From positions 1 to 39,843 of the forward strand of contig JAHWIB010000003.1 in NCBI GenBank assembly GCA_019322815.1: a stretch of DNA of 39,843 nucleotides, read 5' to 3'. Both the position numbers and the translations under genes were made by a program. Positions within the stretch are counted from its first letter, which is position 1, and each line of letters starts with the position of its first letter. Origin of the DNA: Candidatus Woesearchaeota archaeon. Lineage in GTDB: Archaea > Nanobdellota > Nanobdellia > Woesearchaeales > WJKL01. The notes beneath the pieces were generated by a model. It searched no databases. It had not been told where the DNA came from and saw only the letters and a program-made list of their open reading frames with translations. This document shows, piece by piece, positions 31,534 to 39,459 of the stretch.

Positions 31534-32610
31534 ATGATAGAAGCAAAAGAAAAATCAGATGAAATAATTCCAAAAGCAGGGGGCAAAAAGAAAGTGGAAT
31601 CAAAAGAAGACACACCAGAAGCTGAATCTTCTGAAAAAAAAGAAATAAAAGAGAAGAAAAAGACAGCTAAAGAAAAAAAAGCAATAACTTTATCAGATCT
31701 TCCTGGAGTAGGCCCAGCGACAGTTGATAAATTGATGACTGTGGGATACAGCGACTTAATGTCTGTTGCTGTTGCAACACCTGGAGAAATAATTGAGGTT
31801 ACTGGGATGGCTGAATCTGCTGCTAAGAAATTAATTGCAGCTGCAAGAACTTCTTTAGATATGGGTTTTGAATCAGGAATTGATCTATTAGAAAAAAGAA
31901 AAAGCATAATAAAAATTACAACAGGAAGCGAATCTTTTGACAAACTTCTTGGAGGAGGATTTGAATCAGGAGCAATAACAGAATGTTTTGGAGAATATGG
32001 CTCTGGGAAAACACAATTAGGGCATTTGCTCGCTGTTAATATTATTAAACAGGATTCAAATGCAGTAGTTGTTTATGTTGATACAGAAAATACATTTAGA
32101 CCAGAAAGAATTATTGAATTATCAAAAGGAGCTGGTTTAGATCCTGAAAATGTTTTGAAGAACATCAAGGTTGCGAGGGCTTTTAATTCTGACCATCAAA
32201 TGTTGTTAGCTGAGAAAATAGATGATCTAATCAAAAAACAGAATTTAAATGTAAAATTAGTGATAATTGATTCATTGACAGCACATTTCAGAGCAGAATT
32301 TATAGGAAGAGGCACATTAGCAGAAAGACAGCAAAAACTTAACAGACATATGAGAGATTTAGCTAAAACAGCTTCAATACACAACTTATGTGTTTATGTA
32401 ACCAATCAAGTTATGTCAAAACCAGATCAATTCTTTGGAGATCCGACACAAGCAATTGGAGGGCATATAGTGGCCCATGCATCAACATTCAGGATTTACT
32501 TGAGAAAAGGAAAGAAAGGAAGCAGAGTTGCGAAGTTAGTTGACAGTCCTAATCTGCCAGAAGGTGAATGCAATTTTTTTGTTGAAACAAGCGGACTTAA
32601 AGACGCTTAA
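31534..32610 (+). CDS. radA: DNA repair and recombination protein RadA
   Basis: 358-aa RecA/Rad51-family recombinase that forms filaments on single-stranded DNA and drives strand exchange. The ATG at 31534 is preceded by GGTGA at 5-nt spacing; the GTG three codons earlier overlaps that site. Residues 1-50 are a Lys/Glu-rich low-complexity extension. The helix-hairpin-helix domain spans about 52-110 (SDLPGVGPATVDKL). The ATPase core has Walker A GEYGSGKT (153-160), Walker B LVIIDSLTAHFRAEF, and the loop-2 region near FFGDPTQAIGGHIVAHAST. The linker polymerisation motif, normally FxxA, reads FESG here (112-115). No intein. An oligo-T terminator follows. Confidence 0.96.
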   Translation: MIEAKEKSDEIIPKAGGKKKVESKEDTPEAESSEKKEIKEKKKTAKEKKAITLSDLPGVGPATVDKLMTVGYSDLMSVAVATPGEIIEVTGMAESAAKKLIAAARTSLDMGFESGIDLLEKRKSIIKITTGSESFDKLLGGGFESGAITECFGEYGSGKTQLGHLLAVNIIKQDSNAVVVYVDTENTFRPERIIELSKGAGLDPENVLKNIKVARAFNSDHQMLLAEKIDDLIKKQNLNVKLVIIDSLTAHFRAEFIGRGTLAERQQKLNRHMRDLAKTASIHNLCVYVTNQVMSKPDQFFGDPTQAIGGHIVAHASTFRIYLRKGKKGSRVAKLVDSPNLPEGECNFFVETSGLKDA

Positions 32611-32626
32611 TTTTTTCTTTCTTTTT
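32611..32626 (+). terminator. Oligo-T terminator after radA
   Basis: Six T, C, three T, C, five T directly after the radA stop codon, with no hairpin, is the common archaeal polymerase release signal. A new TATA-like stretch (about 32627-32642) follows for the next gene. Confidence 0.5.
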
Positions 32627-32666
32627 AGTTATATTTATATAGTACTTCCTACAATAAAGTTAATAA

Positions 32667-32681
32667 TTGCACATTGTGCAA
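32667..32681 (+). promoter_or_regulatory. Inverted repeat TTGCACA-T-TGTGCAA before the TRAM gene
   Basis: A perfect 7-bp inverted repeat with a 1-nt centre, located about 25-40 nt after a TATA-like TTATATTTATATAG (about 32627-32640), thus at the expected transcription start. A hairpin in RNA would have a minimal loop, so a dyad operator for a dimeric regulator is the better guess. Confidence 0.42.
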
Positions 32682-32705
32682 AATAGATAAAAGGTGAAAT
32701 GAAAT

Positions 32706-33080
32706 ATGTATGGAGATAGAGGATTTAAACAAAGAAGTTTTGCTCCAGTTAAGGTTGGAGACGAGTTAGATGTAAAAATAGAAGCAGTTGGTGCTAAGGG
32801 AGACGGAATAGCAAAAATCGAAGGTTTTGTTTTGTTCATCCCTGGTGTCAAGGAAGGACAAGACGTAAGAGTAAGAGTAACAAAAGTTCTTAGGAAAGTA
32901 GGGTTTGCTGAGGTTGTAGGAGAAGCTCAGGCTGCTCCAGAGGCTGAAGAACAGCCGTCTGAAGAAGAGCAGCAGCCATCAGAGGAGCCTGCTGAAGAGC
33001 CAGCTGCAGAAGAAGAGCCTGCTGAGCCAGCAGAAGATACAGAAGATTTTGGTGAAGATTTAGAACAAAAGAAAGAATAG
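32706..33080 (+). CDS. TRAM-domain RNA-binding protein with acidic tail
   Basis: 124 aa. A short N-terminus (YGDRGFKQRSF) is followed by a single TRAM domain (about 14-72): VKVGDELDVKIEAVGAKGDGIAKIEGFVLFIPGV, then GQDVRVRVTKVLRKVGFAEVV. TRAM is a beta-barrel that binds RNA, found in tRNA-modifying enzymes and as stand-alone proteins in archaea, where some act as RNA chaperones. The rest (73-124) is a Glu/Pro/Ala repeat of EEP/AEE units, strongly acidic and probably disordered. Stand-alone TRAM proteins are usually shorter, so the tail is an addition. A GGTGA site lies 9 nt upstream. The stop codon lies inside a terminator hairpin. Confidence 0.88.
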   Translation: MYGDRGFKQRSFAPVKVGDELDVKIEAVGAKGDGIAKIEGFVLFIPGVKEGQDVRVRVTKVLRKVGFAEVVGEAQAAPEAEEQPSEEEQQPSEEPAEEPAAEEEPAEPAEDTEDFGEDLEQKKE

Positions 33081-33098
33081 TTTTGCTTATTCTTTTTT
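33072..33098 (+). terminator. Hairpin plus U-tract terminator after the TRAM gene
   Basis: AAAGAATA (33072-33079) pairs perfectly with TATTCTTT (33088-33095) across an 8-nt loop and runs into a T stretch (33093-33098), with further T-runs to 33110. The 5' arm includes the stop codon. It looks like a bacterial-type intrinsic terminator, though archaea may need only the T-tract. Confidence 0.5.
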
Positions 33099-33148
33099 AT
33101 TTTATTTTTTGAGTTAGCTTTAAATATCTTAAATTCATTTTGTTATTT

Positions 33149-33673
33149 ATGAGGCTATTTATTGCAATCGATTTAGATAATGAAGATTACTTTAAACAGA
33201 TACAAGGCCAGCTGCCAGAAGCAAAGGCAACTTACCCTAAAGTATTTCATTTAACCTTGAAATTTTTAGGAGAGACTGATAAAAAGGAAGAGATAATTAA
33301 GGCATTAGAAAAAATTGATTTTAAGACATTTAGATTAAAGACAACTAAAATTGGAGTTTTTCCTTCTGAAAGTTATATAAGAGTTATTTGGCTTGGTTTA
33401 GAAGACAGCACTGATTTAAACAATCTGCAAGAAAATATAGAAAAGGCATTAGAAGAATTTAATTTCAAAAAGGATCATGATTTTAAGGCCCATATAACAT
33501 TAGCCAGGATTAAGTTTATTAGACAAGAAGATAAAAAGGATTTTGTTGAAAGTTTGAAAGAGATAAAATTTGCAGAAAAAGAATTTGAAATAAATGAATT
33601 TAAACTTATTAAATCAGAATTAACTAAGCAAGGGCCTATATATGAGGATATTGCTGAATTTAGAGCAAAATAA
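33149..33673 (+). CDS. thpR: RNA 2',3'-cyclic phosphodiesterase (ThpR/LigT, 2H family)
   Basis: 174-aa 2H-phosphoesterase that opens 2',3'-cyclic phosphate ends of RNA. The two catalytic tetrapeptides are present: HLTL (H34-L37) in VFHLTLKFLG and HITL (H115-L118) in KAHITLARIK. Length and MRLFIAIDL start are typical of the family. The ATG at 33149 is preferred because it gives that start, and the TATA-like TTTAAATATC (about 33119-33128) puts transcription at the ATG; a TTG 9 nt upstream is the only extension. It stands between the TRAM RNA-binding gene and S2. Confidence 0.95.
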   Translation: MRLFIAIDLDNEDYFKQIQGQLPEAKATYPKVFHLTLKFLGETDKKEEIIKALEKIDFKTFRLKTTKIGVFPSESYIRVIWLGLEDSTDLNNLQENIEKALEEFNFKKDHDFKAHITLARIKFIRQEDKKDFVESLKEIKFAEKEFEINEFKLIKSELTKQGPIYEDIAEFRAK

Positions 33674-33689
33674 TCTAATTTTTCGTAAG

Positions 33690-33701
33690 CTTTATATATC
33701 T
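33690..33701 (+). promoter_or_regulatory. TATA box of the S2 gene
   Basis: CTTTATATATCT lies 89-100 nt before the S2 ATG, so transcription should start near 33722 and include a 65-70 nt leader carrying the hairpin below. Confidence 0.5.
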
Positions 33702-33729
33702 CTCTTTAATTTTGGATTATATTACCAAA

Positions 33730-33783
33730 ATGCGTGAGGTGATAAACATCGCAAATGTTTATTCTCGCGTTTATAAAAATTGA
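33730..33783 (+). promoter_or_regulatory. S2 mRNA leader: 16-bp hairpin within a 17-codon upstream ORF
   Basis: GCGTGAG (33732-33738) pairs with CTCGCGT (33764-33770), and GATAAACAT (33741-33749) pairs with ATGTTTATT (33755-33763). Three G-U pairs, a 2-nt bulge (GT, 33739-33740) and a 5-nt loop CGCAA complete the structure. The same stretch is an open frame from ATG 33730 to TGA 33781-33783 (17 aa, MREVINIANVYSRVYKN), ending 6 nt before the S2 ATG. Either the RNA structure, the short ORF or both could control S2. Confidence 0.5.
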
Positions 33784-33789
33784 TTAAAA

Positions 33790-34395
33790 ATGACAGAACA
33801 AGAACCAAAATTTTTAGTGCCTCAAGATGTTTATCTTAAGGCAGGTATCCATATCGGAACAAAATTCAAGACAAAACATATGAGCCAGTTTATTTATAAG
33901 ACCAGGCCTGATGGTTTGTCTGTATTGAATCTTCAAAAGATAAATGAAAGAATAGAGATTGCAGTAAATCTTTTATCTCAGTATGCTCCAGAAGATATCT
34001 TAATTGCCAGCAGAAGAGAAAATGGATGGAAGGCTATAAAGAAATTTGGAAAGATGACAGGAGCAAAGGTTTTTGCAGGAAGATATCCTCCTGGAATCTT
34101 GACAAATCCTAATCTTGATAATTTTATTGAAACAAAAATAATTCTTGTTACAGATTCATGGCCAGACAGGAATGCAATTAATGATGCATTAAAAATAGGA
34201 ATTCCAGTGATTGCTTTGTGCGATACCAATAACCAGTCTAATAATATTGATTTGGTTGTTCCTTGCAATAATAAAGGCAAGAAATCTTTAGGTTTGTTCT
34301 TTTACATCTTAACTAAAGAATATATGAAAAAAAGAGGAATGATTAAATCAGATAAAGAATTTAAACCAAAGATTGATGATTTTACAGAAGAATAA
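33790..34395 (+). CDS. rps2: Small ribosomal subunit protein uS2
   Basis: 201-aa archaeal-type ribosomal protein S2. Features are the N-terminal FLVPQDVYLKAGIHIGTKFKT, MSQFIYKTRPDGLSVLNLQKINERI, FAGRYPPGILTNPN, VTDSWPDRNAINDALKIGIPVIALCDTNN and the C-terminal ending near MKKRGMI plus a short acidic tail. Length and order are normal for archaea. The ATG follows a leader hairpin and a 17-codon ORF. No Shine-Dalgarno motif sits at the usual distance, so reinitiation after the short ORF is possible. It converges with radB 7 nt away. Confidence 0.97.
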   Translation: MTEQEPKFLVPQDVYLKAGIHIGTKFKTKHMSQFIYKTRPDGLSVLNLQKINERIEIAVNLLSQYAPEDILIASRRENGWKAIKKFGKMTGAKVFAGRYPPGILTNPNLDNFIETKIILVTDSWPDRNAINDALKIGIPVIALCDTNNQSNNIDLVVPCNNKGKKSLGLFFYILTKEYMKKRGMIKSDKEFKPKIDDFTEE

Positions 34396-34402
34396 ATAGA
34401 AT

Positions 34403-35098
34403 TTAAAAGAAAAAACCTCTTCCTTCTCTCGCTTTTGCGATTCCTTTTTCAATTATTTTGAATGCAGCTTCTTTTTCAGCTGAGATGCTTCTATGTTTTT
34501 TAAGAATTGCTCTTCTATTTCCACTTGGAGTTATTTGTAATTCTATCAGGCATTTACTGCTATATCTTAACAGATCTCCGCCTACAATATTCACTTTATC
34601 TTTATTGTCAAAATCAGCATAAACTTGATTTGTAATTAATACAGGAATCTTCTTTTTTCTGGCAATTTCTGCCAAACAGCTAAGCTGTTTTCCAAGCTCT
34701 CTGTTAACTTCATAAACATCATCGCTTTTTCCAAGCTCTAATCTATATAACATTGCGATTGTATCAATAATTATCATGCCGATTTTGTTGTTTATAATCT
34801 CTTTTAATTTTTCAAATGCCTTTTTTTGTCCTTTGAAACTAGTTGGTCTTAGGAAAATAATATTTTCCAGTATTTTTGTATAATTTTGACTCAATTGTTT
34901 TAATCTTTCAATAGAAAATCCTCCTTCTGTGTCAACAAAAATTATTTTTTTTCCTGATTCTGCTATTTTAATCAAAGAAAGCAAACAAAGCAAGGTCTTG
35001 CCGCTGCCGGCAGGACCATATATTGTTGTAATAATATCCTTTTCATATCCTTCATCTAATAGTTTATCCAAAAGATAGCTTCCTGATGATATTTTCAT
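34403..35098 (-). CDS. radB: DNA repair and recombination protein RadB
   Basis: 231-aa RecA-superfamily ATPase core without the N-terminal helix-hairpin-helix domain, the typical build of RadB, a RadA paralogue that assists recombination. Walker A is GPAGSGKT (28-35), followed by IIFVDTEGGFSIERLKQL, Walker B MIIIDTIAML and VLITNQVYADFD. The terminal KHRSISAEKEAAFKIIEKGI is also RadB-like. KaiC-type ATPases are the main alternative but usually differ in the Walker B region and length. An upstream A/T box (about 35116-35130) fits leaderless expression; the gene diverges from the GT-C gene at 35173. Confidence 0.9.
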   Translation of the reverse strand: MKISSGSYLLDKLLDEGYEKDIITTIYGPAGSGKTLLCLLSLIKIAESGKKIIFVDTEGGFSIERLKQLSQNYTKILENIIFLRPTSFKGQKKAFEKLKEIINNKIGMIIIDTIAMLYRLELGKSDDVYEVNRELGKQLSCLAEIARKKKIPVLITNQVYADFDNKDKVNIVGGDLLRYSSKCLIELQITPSGNRRAILKKHRSISAEKEAAFKIIEKGIAKAREGRGFFF

Positions 35099-35172
35099 AT
35101 TTCTTTAATAGTCTATTTATTTTATAAGTTTTTCCAAATACATTTAAATACCTCTTTAATATTTATTAACTA

Positions 35173-36678
35173 ATGAAAAAGCAATATACTATTTTGATAT
35201 TAATATTTATTTTAACTCTTGCTTTTAGATTATATTTTGTATTTCAAAGTCCAAATTTTGATTATGAAGCTTATTTTAATGTAAGACAAATTAATCAAAT
35301 AATTAAAACAGGATTTCCCTTATTAACAGATAATTTGAGTTATGGAGGAAGATCAATAATATTTATACCTTTTATTCATTATATTTTGGCATTTTTTTCA
35401 TTAATCTTAACTGCAGGCATTGCTTTAAAATTACTGCCAAATATAGCTGCTTCTTCTATTGTCATTATTGTTTATCTTATTGCAAAAAAATTAACAAAAA
35501 AAGAAAATATAAGTTTAATTACAGCTTTTATTAGTGCGTTTATTCCAATTTATATTATAGAAACAATAAATAGTGTTTCTGTTTATTCTATAACTCTTCC
35601 TTTGATGTTTTTGGTAATCTATTTTTTAATGGAATTAGAAAAAGAAAGCTCTCCTTATCTAAAATATTTGATTATATTGATAATTCTGCTTCCTTTTATT
35701 CATTCTTCTGTCTTTATATTGACTTTCAGCTTAATAATATATTTAATATTAATTAAATTAGCACATCTTAAACAAAATAAAGCAGAACTGGAATTGATTT
35801 TATTTTCTATATTTTTGACTTTTTGGATTGAATTTATTATATTTAAGAATGCTTTCTTGGCGCATGGCCCTTCTGTTATTTGGCAGAATGTTCCTAGCAT
35901 CATTTCAACATTTTATTTTATTCCAACAAATTTTATAGAAGCTGTCTTTAGAATTGGATTAATACCTTTAATTGGGGGTATATATGTTATTTATAGATAC
36001 CTCTTTAGAGAAAAGAACAAACCAATATATTTGTTAATTAGTTTTGCAGCTGCTTCTGCAATTTTACTATGGCTTAAGTTAATACAGCCAAATATCACCC
36101 TTGCTATTTTAGGAATAGTCTTGACAATACTTTTTGCCAAATATTACCAATTAGCATTTTTATATATCAAGAAAACACGCGTTGCTGGTTATAAGAAGAT
36201 CTTATTTGCAGTCTTGATATTAATTTTTATTTTAACTTCTGTTCTGCCTTGTATTTATTTTACTTCAGAAAGGATTAGGTCTGCTGTTTCCTCTGAGGAG
36301 ATTAAGGCATTACTGTGGTTAAAAACAAATACTCCTACTAAATCAACTGTTCTTGGACCTTTATCTTATGGACATATAATTACTGCAGTAGCTAATAGAA
36401 AAAATGTGATTGATTCTAATTTTTTATTGATTCAACTGCCAGAACAACATATTGAAGATGTAGAAACAATTTATACCTCTTTATATAAAACAGAAGCAGT
36501 GAGATTATTAAATGAATATAGTGTTGATTATATCATCTTTTCTCCAAAAATAGCTGATGAGTTTAATATAGAAGATATAAAATATATAGATGATGAAGAA
36601 TGTTTTGAATTAGTTTATGATAATAATATAAAAATTTATGAGTCATTATGCAAATTAGAGGAGATCAAATATGATTAA
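35173..36678 (+). CDS. GT-C/AglB-like membrane protein, 501 aa, WWDYG motif absent
   Basis: About eleven to thirteen transmembrane helices (about 4-360) followed by a short soluble C-terminal domain. The first loop has PNFDYEAYFNVRQINQIIKTGFPL, placed like the DxD/WYHLR loop of STT3/AglB oligosaccharyltransferases. The C-terminal domain starts LLWLKTNTPTKSTVLGPLSYGHIITAVANRKNVIDSN, which parallels the region around STT3 WWDYG...ANR. The WWDYG residues are lost, leaving SYGH and ANR. Length (501) is shorter than AglB. It overlaps its paralogue by 8 nt. A GT-C lipid-linked sugar transferase or a degenerate oligosaccharyltransferase partner is likely; the true reaction is unknown. TATA-like ACATTTAAATAC (35140-35151) suggests leaderless mRNA. 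Confidence 0.78.
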   Translation: MKKQYTILILIFILTLAFRLYFVFQSPNFDYEAYFNVRQINQIIKTGFPLLTDNLSYGGRSIIFIPFIHYILAFFSLILTAGIALKLLPNIAASSIVIIVYLIAKKLTKKENISLITAFISAFIPIYIIETINSVSVYSITLPLMFLVIYFLMELEKESSPYLKYLIILIILLPFIHSSVFILTFSLIIYLILIKLAHLKQNKAELELILFSIFLTFWIEFIIFKNAFLAHGPSVIWQNVPSIISTFYFIPTNFIEAVFRIGLIPLIGGIYVIYRYLFREKNKPIYLLISFAAASAILLWLKLIQPNITLAILGIVLTILFAKYYQLAFLYIKKTRVAGYKKILFAVLILIFILTSVLPCIYFTSERIRSAVSSEEIKALLWLKTNTPTKSTVLGPLSYGHIITAVANRKNVIDSNFLLIQLPEQHIEDVETIYTSLYKTEAVRLLNEYSVDYIIFSPKIADEFNIEDIKYIDDEECFELVYDNNIKIYESLCKLEEIKYD

Positions 36679-38098
36679 AAGATTAACTGAAAATAAAGTT
36701 TTGTTGTACTCTTTAATCTTGGCAACAATTATACTTTTGATAATTCCTTTTATAAGATTTTTTTACTATGATAATCTGCAAATAGGAGAACAGCCATATT
36801 ATCATATCAGAATATCTCAATATATATTAGAGAAGGGAATTCCTGAGAAAGATCCATTAATAGATTCCCCTTATCTTTTTGATCCATTTCACCTAGTTTT
36901 AGCAGGCCTTTTTTCTTTTTTAGGAATATCTTTTTCATCATTTTTGCTGCCTTTTTTCTTGGGGATTTTATCAGTTATTTTATTTTATTATATCCTTAAA
37001 GAATTGAAGATTCCAATTTTGATTAAATTTTTTGCTATTTTAATTTTGATTATTTCACCTATCTTTATTTTTATTTTTTCAAATTTGAATTCTTATTCTT
37101 TATCTGTCTTTATTTTATTATTAGCTTTCTTTTTGTTTATAAACAAGAAAAGATTCTTATTTATTCCAAGCCTGGTTCTTTTTGCCATTATTCCTTTTTT
37201 TAATTTTATTAGTGTGATCTTAAGCATAGCTCTCCTTTTAGTATACTCTTTTAATAATATAAAAAAAATGAAGCAATGCAGGAATATCTTAGGAATTATA
37301 ATATTAATATCTTCAATTCGTTATATTGTCTATCTTATAAAATATGGAATTCCATATATCTCTTGGAATTTAGATATTCTAATCCATTATCTATCAGAAC
37401 TTGGGGGATTGCTTTCTTTTGGAATATTTAATATTATTCTTGCAGCAATAGGATTTTATATTATATGGAACAATAAAAAACAAATTTTAGGATATACCTT
37501 TCTTTTTGCGGTAGTTCTTTTTTCTTTTTATTTTAATTCATTAAATATCTATCTTAATTTTATATTTGCAATAGCTGCAGGATATTCTCTTGTTTCTATA
37601 GTCAAAATGAGATATTCTTTATCAATAATCAAGAAATTAACAATTATTTTACTGCTTTGCGGTTTGATATTTTCAACTGTTTCATATACAGCAAGAGTTT
37701 CAAATTTTCCTCCAGATAAATCTTTTGTTGATTCACTTGAATGGCTAAGAGGACATTCAAAATCAGAAGAAGTTATGTTTTCCTATCATACAAAAGGAAA
37801 TTTAATACAAAGTATAGCTAACAGGCCTGTTTTATTGGATTCAAATTTAATGTATATTGAAGATGTCAAAACTAAACTGGATGATTCAAACATAATTTTT
37901 TACAGCAGGACTTTAAAGAAAACAACAGCTTTGCTTGATAAATATAATATTTCCTATATATGGATAGATTCTGAAATGAAAAAAAGATTAATATGGACAG
38001 AAGAAGATGAGGGCCTTTTATTTTTATTCAGCAATAAAGAAGAATTTAAGAAAGTATATGATAGAGAAGGAATAGAAATATGGCAAGTAAAAGGATAA
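36671..38098 (+). CDS. GT-C/AglB-like membrane protein, 475 aa, paralogue of its neighbour
   Basis: Many-helix membrane protein with the same plan as the upstream gene. The first exterior loop has GEQPYYHIRISQYILEKGIPEKDPL, closely matching the STT3 pattern (YYHxR...G.P..DP). About eleven helices follow, then a C-terminal soluble domain with FVDSLEWLRGHSKSEEVMFSYHTKGNLIQSIANRPVLLDSN. As in the neighbour, the WWDYG catalytic-binding motif is replaced (SYHTKGN) while ANRPVLLD remains. The overlapping pair (8 nt) may form a heterodimer. Envelope glycosylation is inferred from the family and the adjacent glycosyltransferases. Confidence 0.78.
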   Translation: MIKRLTENKVLLYSLILATIILLIIPFIRFFYYDNLQIGEQPYYHIRISQYILEKGIPEKDPLIDSPYLFDPFHLVLAGLFSFLGISFSSFLLPFFLGILSVILFYYILKELKIPILIKFFAILILIISPIFIFIFSNLNSYSLSVFILLLAFFLFINKKRFLFIPSLVLFAIIPFFNFISVILSIALLLVYSFNNIKKMKQCRNILGIIILISSIRYIVYLIKYGIPYISWNLDILIHYLSELGGLLSFGIFNIILAAIGFYIIWNNKKQILGYTFLFAVVLFSFYFNSLNIYLNFIFAIAAGYSLVSIVKMRYSLSIIKKLTIILLLCGLIFSTVSYTARVSNFPPDKSFVDSLEWLRGHSKSEEVMFSYHTKGNLIQSIANRPVLLDSNLMYIEDVKTKLDDSNIIFYSRTLKKTTALLDKYNISYIWIDSEMKKRLIWTEEDEGLLFLFSNKEEFKKVYDREGIEIWQVKG

Positions 38099-39436
38099 TT
38101 AATTTTTTACATACTTTATATCTTTATTTAAAAGATACCACTGCATTGGTTTTCTTAGTAGTGATTTGAATATTCCTTTATTAACATAATATGTTGTTAT
38201 GATCCCAATACTAAATGATGCAAGAAGCACTTTTAATGTGTGTTTTATTTTTTTTTCTTTGTAAAGGGCAAAAACACTTGCTATAATCAATCCAGATGTT
38301 AATATTACATTCTTACCAAGGTCTGAAAAAAATTTAACTAAATCGATTGGTCCTGGTCTGTTTGTAAAAAAACTTAAAGTGCCAAATACAAACATAAGCA
38401 ATATCAATATAGGCATTAAATAACCAAATCCTGGACTAAAACTTGTAATTTTTTTCTTAATTGAAAGAGATTTGTTAAACATTATATTTTTTATATGCCT
38501 CTTGTATGAGGTAATTACTCCATATGCCCATCTCATCTGCTGTTTATACAAGTCAGAAGCCACAAAGGGGACATCACTATAACATTGGAGCGTTGGAAGA
38601 TAAACAATTTTTTTATTATTTTTATATAATCTTAAAGTGTATTCAATGTCCTCTGTTAAACTTCCAGAAGTCCAGCTGCCTAATTCAATTAAATCTTTTT
38701 TCTTAATAGCTTCAGCTGACCCACAAAGCGAGCCTGTTCCAAAAATATTTAGAAAAGATAAGGTTACATGATGAAATACATAAACAATTGTTGAAGCTAA
38801 TATTGTTACCAAATTTTGATTAAAATTATTAAAATTCCATCTTGCTTGAACAGCTGAAATTGATTTATCATTGATAAAAGGATTTATAATTCTTTTTAAA
38901 AAGTTTTTTTCAGGAGTAAAATCTGAATCAAATATAACCAATATTTCTCCATTTGAATGTTTTAACATACTATTAAGATTTCCTGGCTTAAATCCTATAT
39001 TTTTCTCTCTTTTTATTACTCTTACTTTTTCATATTTCTCTGCGAATTCGGCTAATTTTTGTGAAATTTCCTGTTTATCACTATCATCTCCTATTAATAT
39101 TTCATATTTTTCTTCAGGATAATCAAAATCAAGACATTTTTCTGCACATCTTAGGGCTATTAATTCATTTCTTGTAGGTATTTGAATAGTTACAAAAGGC
39201 GCTTTTTTAATATCAAAAGGCCTTTCTTTAGCTTTTTTCTTAGATAACATTACAATAAGAGACAATATTAGATAAACTGTAGTAAAAAAAATAGCAATAT
39301 ATAGAAAAAAATGAAATATATTTTCAAATACACTATGGAGAATATCTAGTATTAACCTGCCTTGTATTGAATACCATCTTAAAATACTTGGCTCCATTAT
39401 CAATATTCCTTTAATAATCTCAGTTGCTGTCGGCAT
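38099..39436 (-). CDS. Processive-type family 2 glycosyltransferase, membrane-bound
   Basis: 445 aa. An N-terminal membrane region (about 40-66) is followed by the GT-A catalytic domain: VTIQIPTRNE (82-91), DDS (117-119), DSD (170-172), TED (261-263) and QQMRW (299-303). That is the complete D, DxD, TED, QxxRW set of cellulose/hyaluronan-synthase-like GT2 enzymes. Three or four further helices follow (about 335-430). Such enzymes polymerise a sugar from a nucleotide-sugar and move it across the membrane. The gene abuts the convergent GT-C gene (stop to stop, no gap). It follows the partial gene at the right edge on the same strand, 23 nt apart, so the two are probably co-transcribed. Confidence 0.9.
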   Translation of the reverse strand: MPTATEIIKGILIMEPSILRWYSIQGRLILDILHSVFENIFHFFLYIAIFFTTVYLILSLIVMLSKKKAKERPFDIKKAPFVTIQIPTRNELIALRCAEKCLDFDYPEEKYEILIGDDSDKQEISQKLAEFAEKYEKVRVIKREKNIGFKPGNLNSMLKHSNGEILVIFDSDFTPEKNFLKRIINPFINDKSISAVQARWNFNNFNQNLVTILASTIVYVFHHVTLSFLNIFGTGSLCGSAEAIKKKDLIELGSWTSGSLTEDIEYTLRLYKNNKKIVYLPTLQCYSDVPFVASDLYKQQMRWAYGVITSYKRHIKNIMFNKSLSIKKKITSFSPGFGYLMPILILLMFVFGTLSFFTNRPGPIDLVKFFSDLGKNVILTSGLIIASVFALYKEKKIKHTLKVLLASFSIGIITTYYVNKGIFKSLLRKPMQWYLLNKDIKYVKN

Positions 39437-39459
39437 TGTTAGACCCTTTTTTTAAATTT

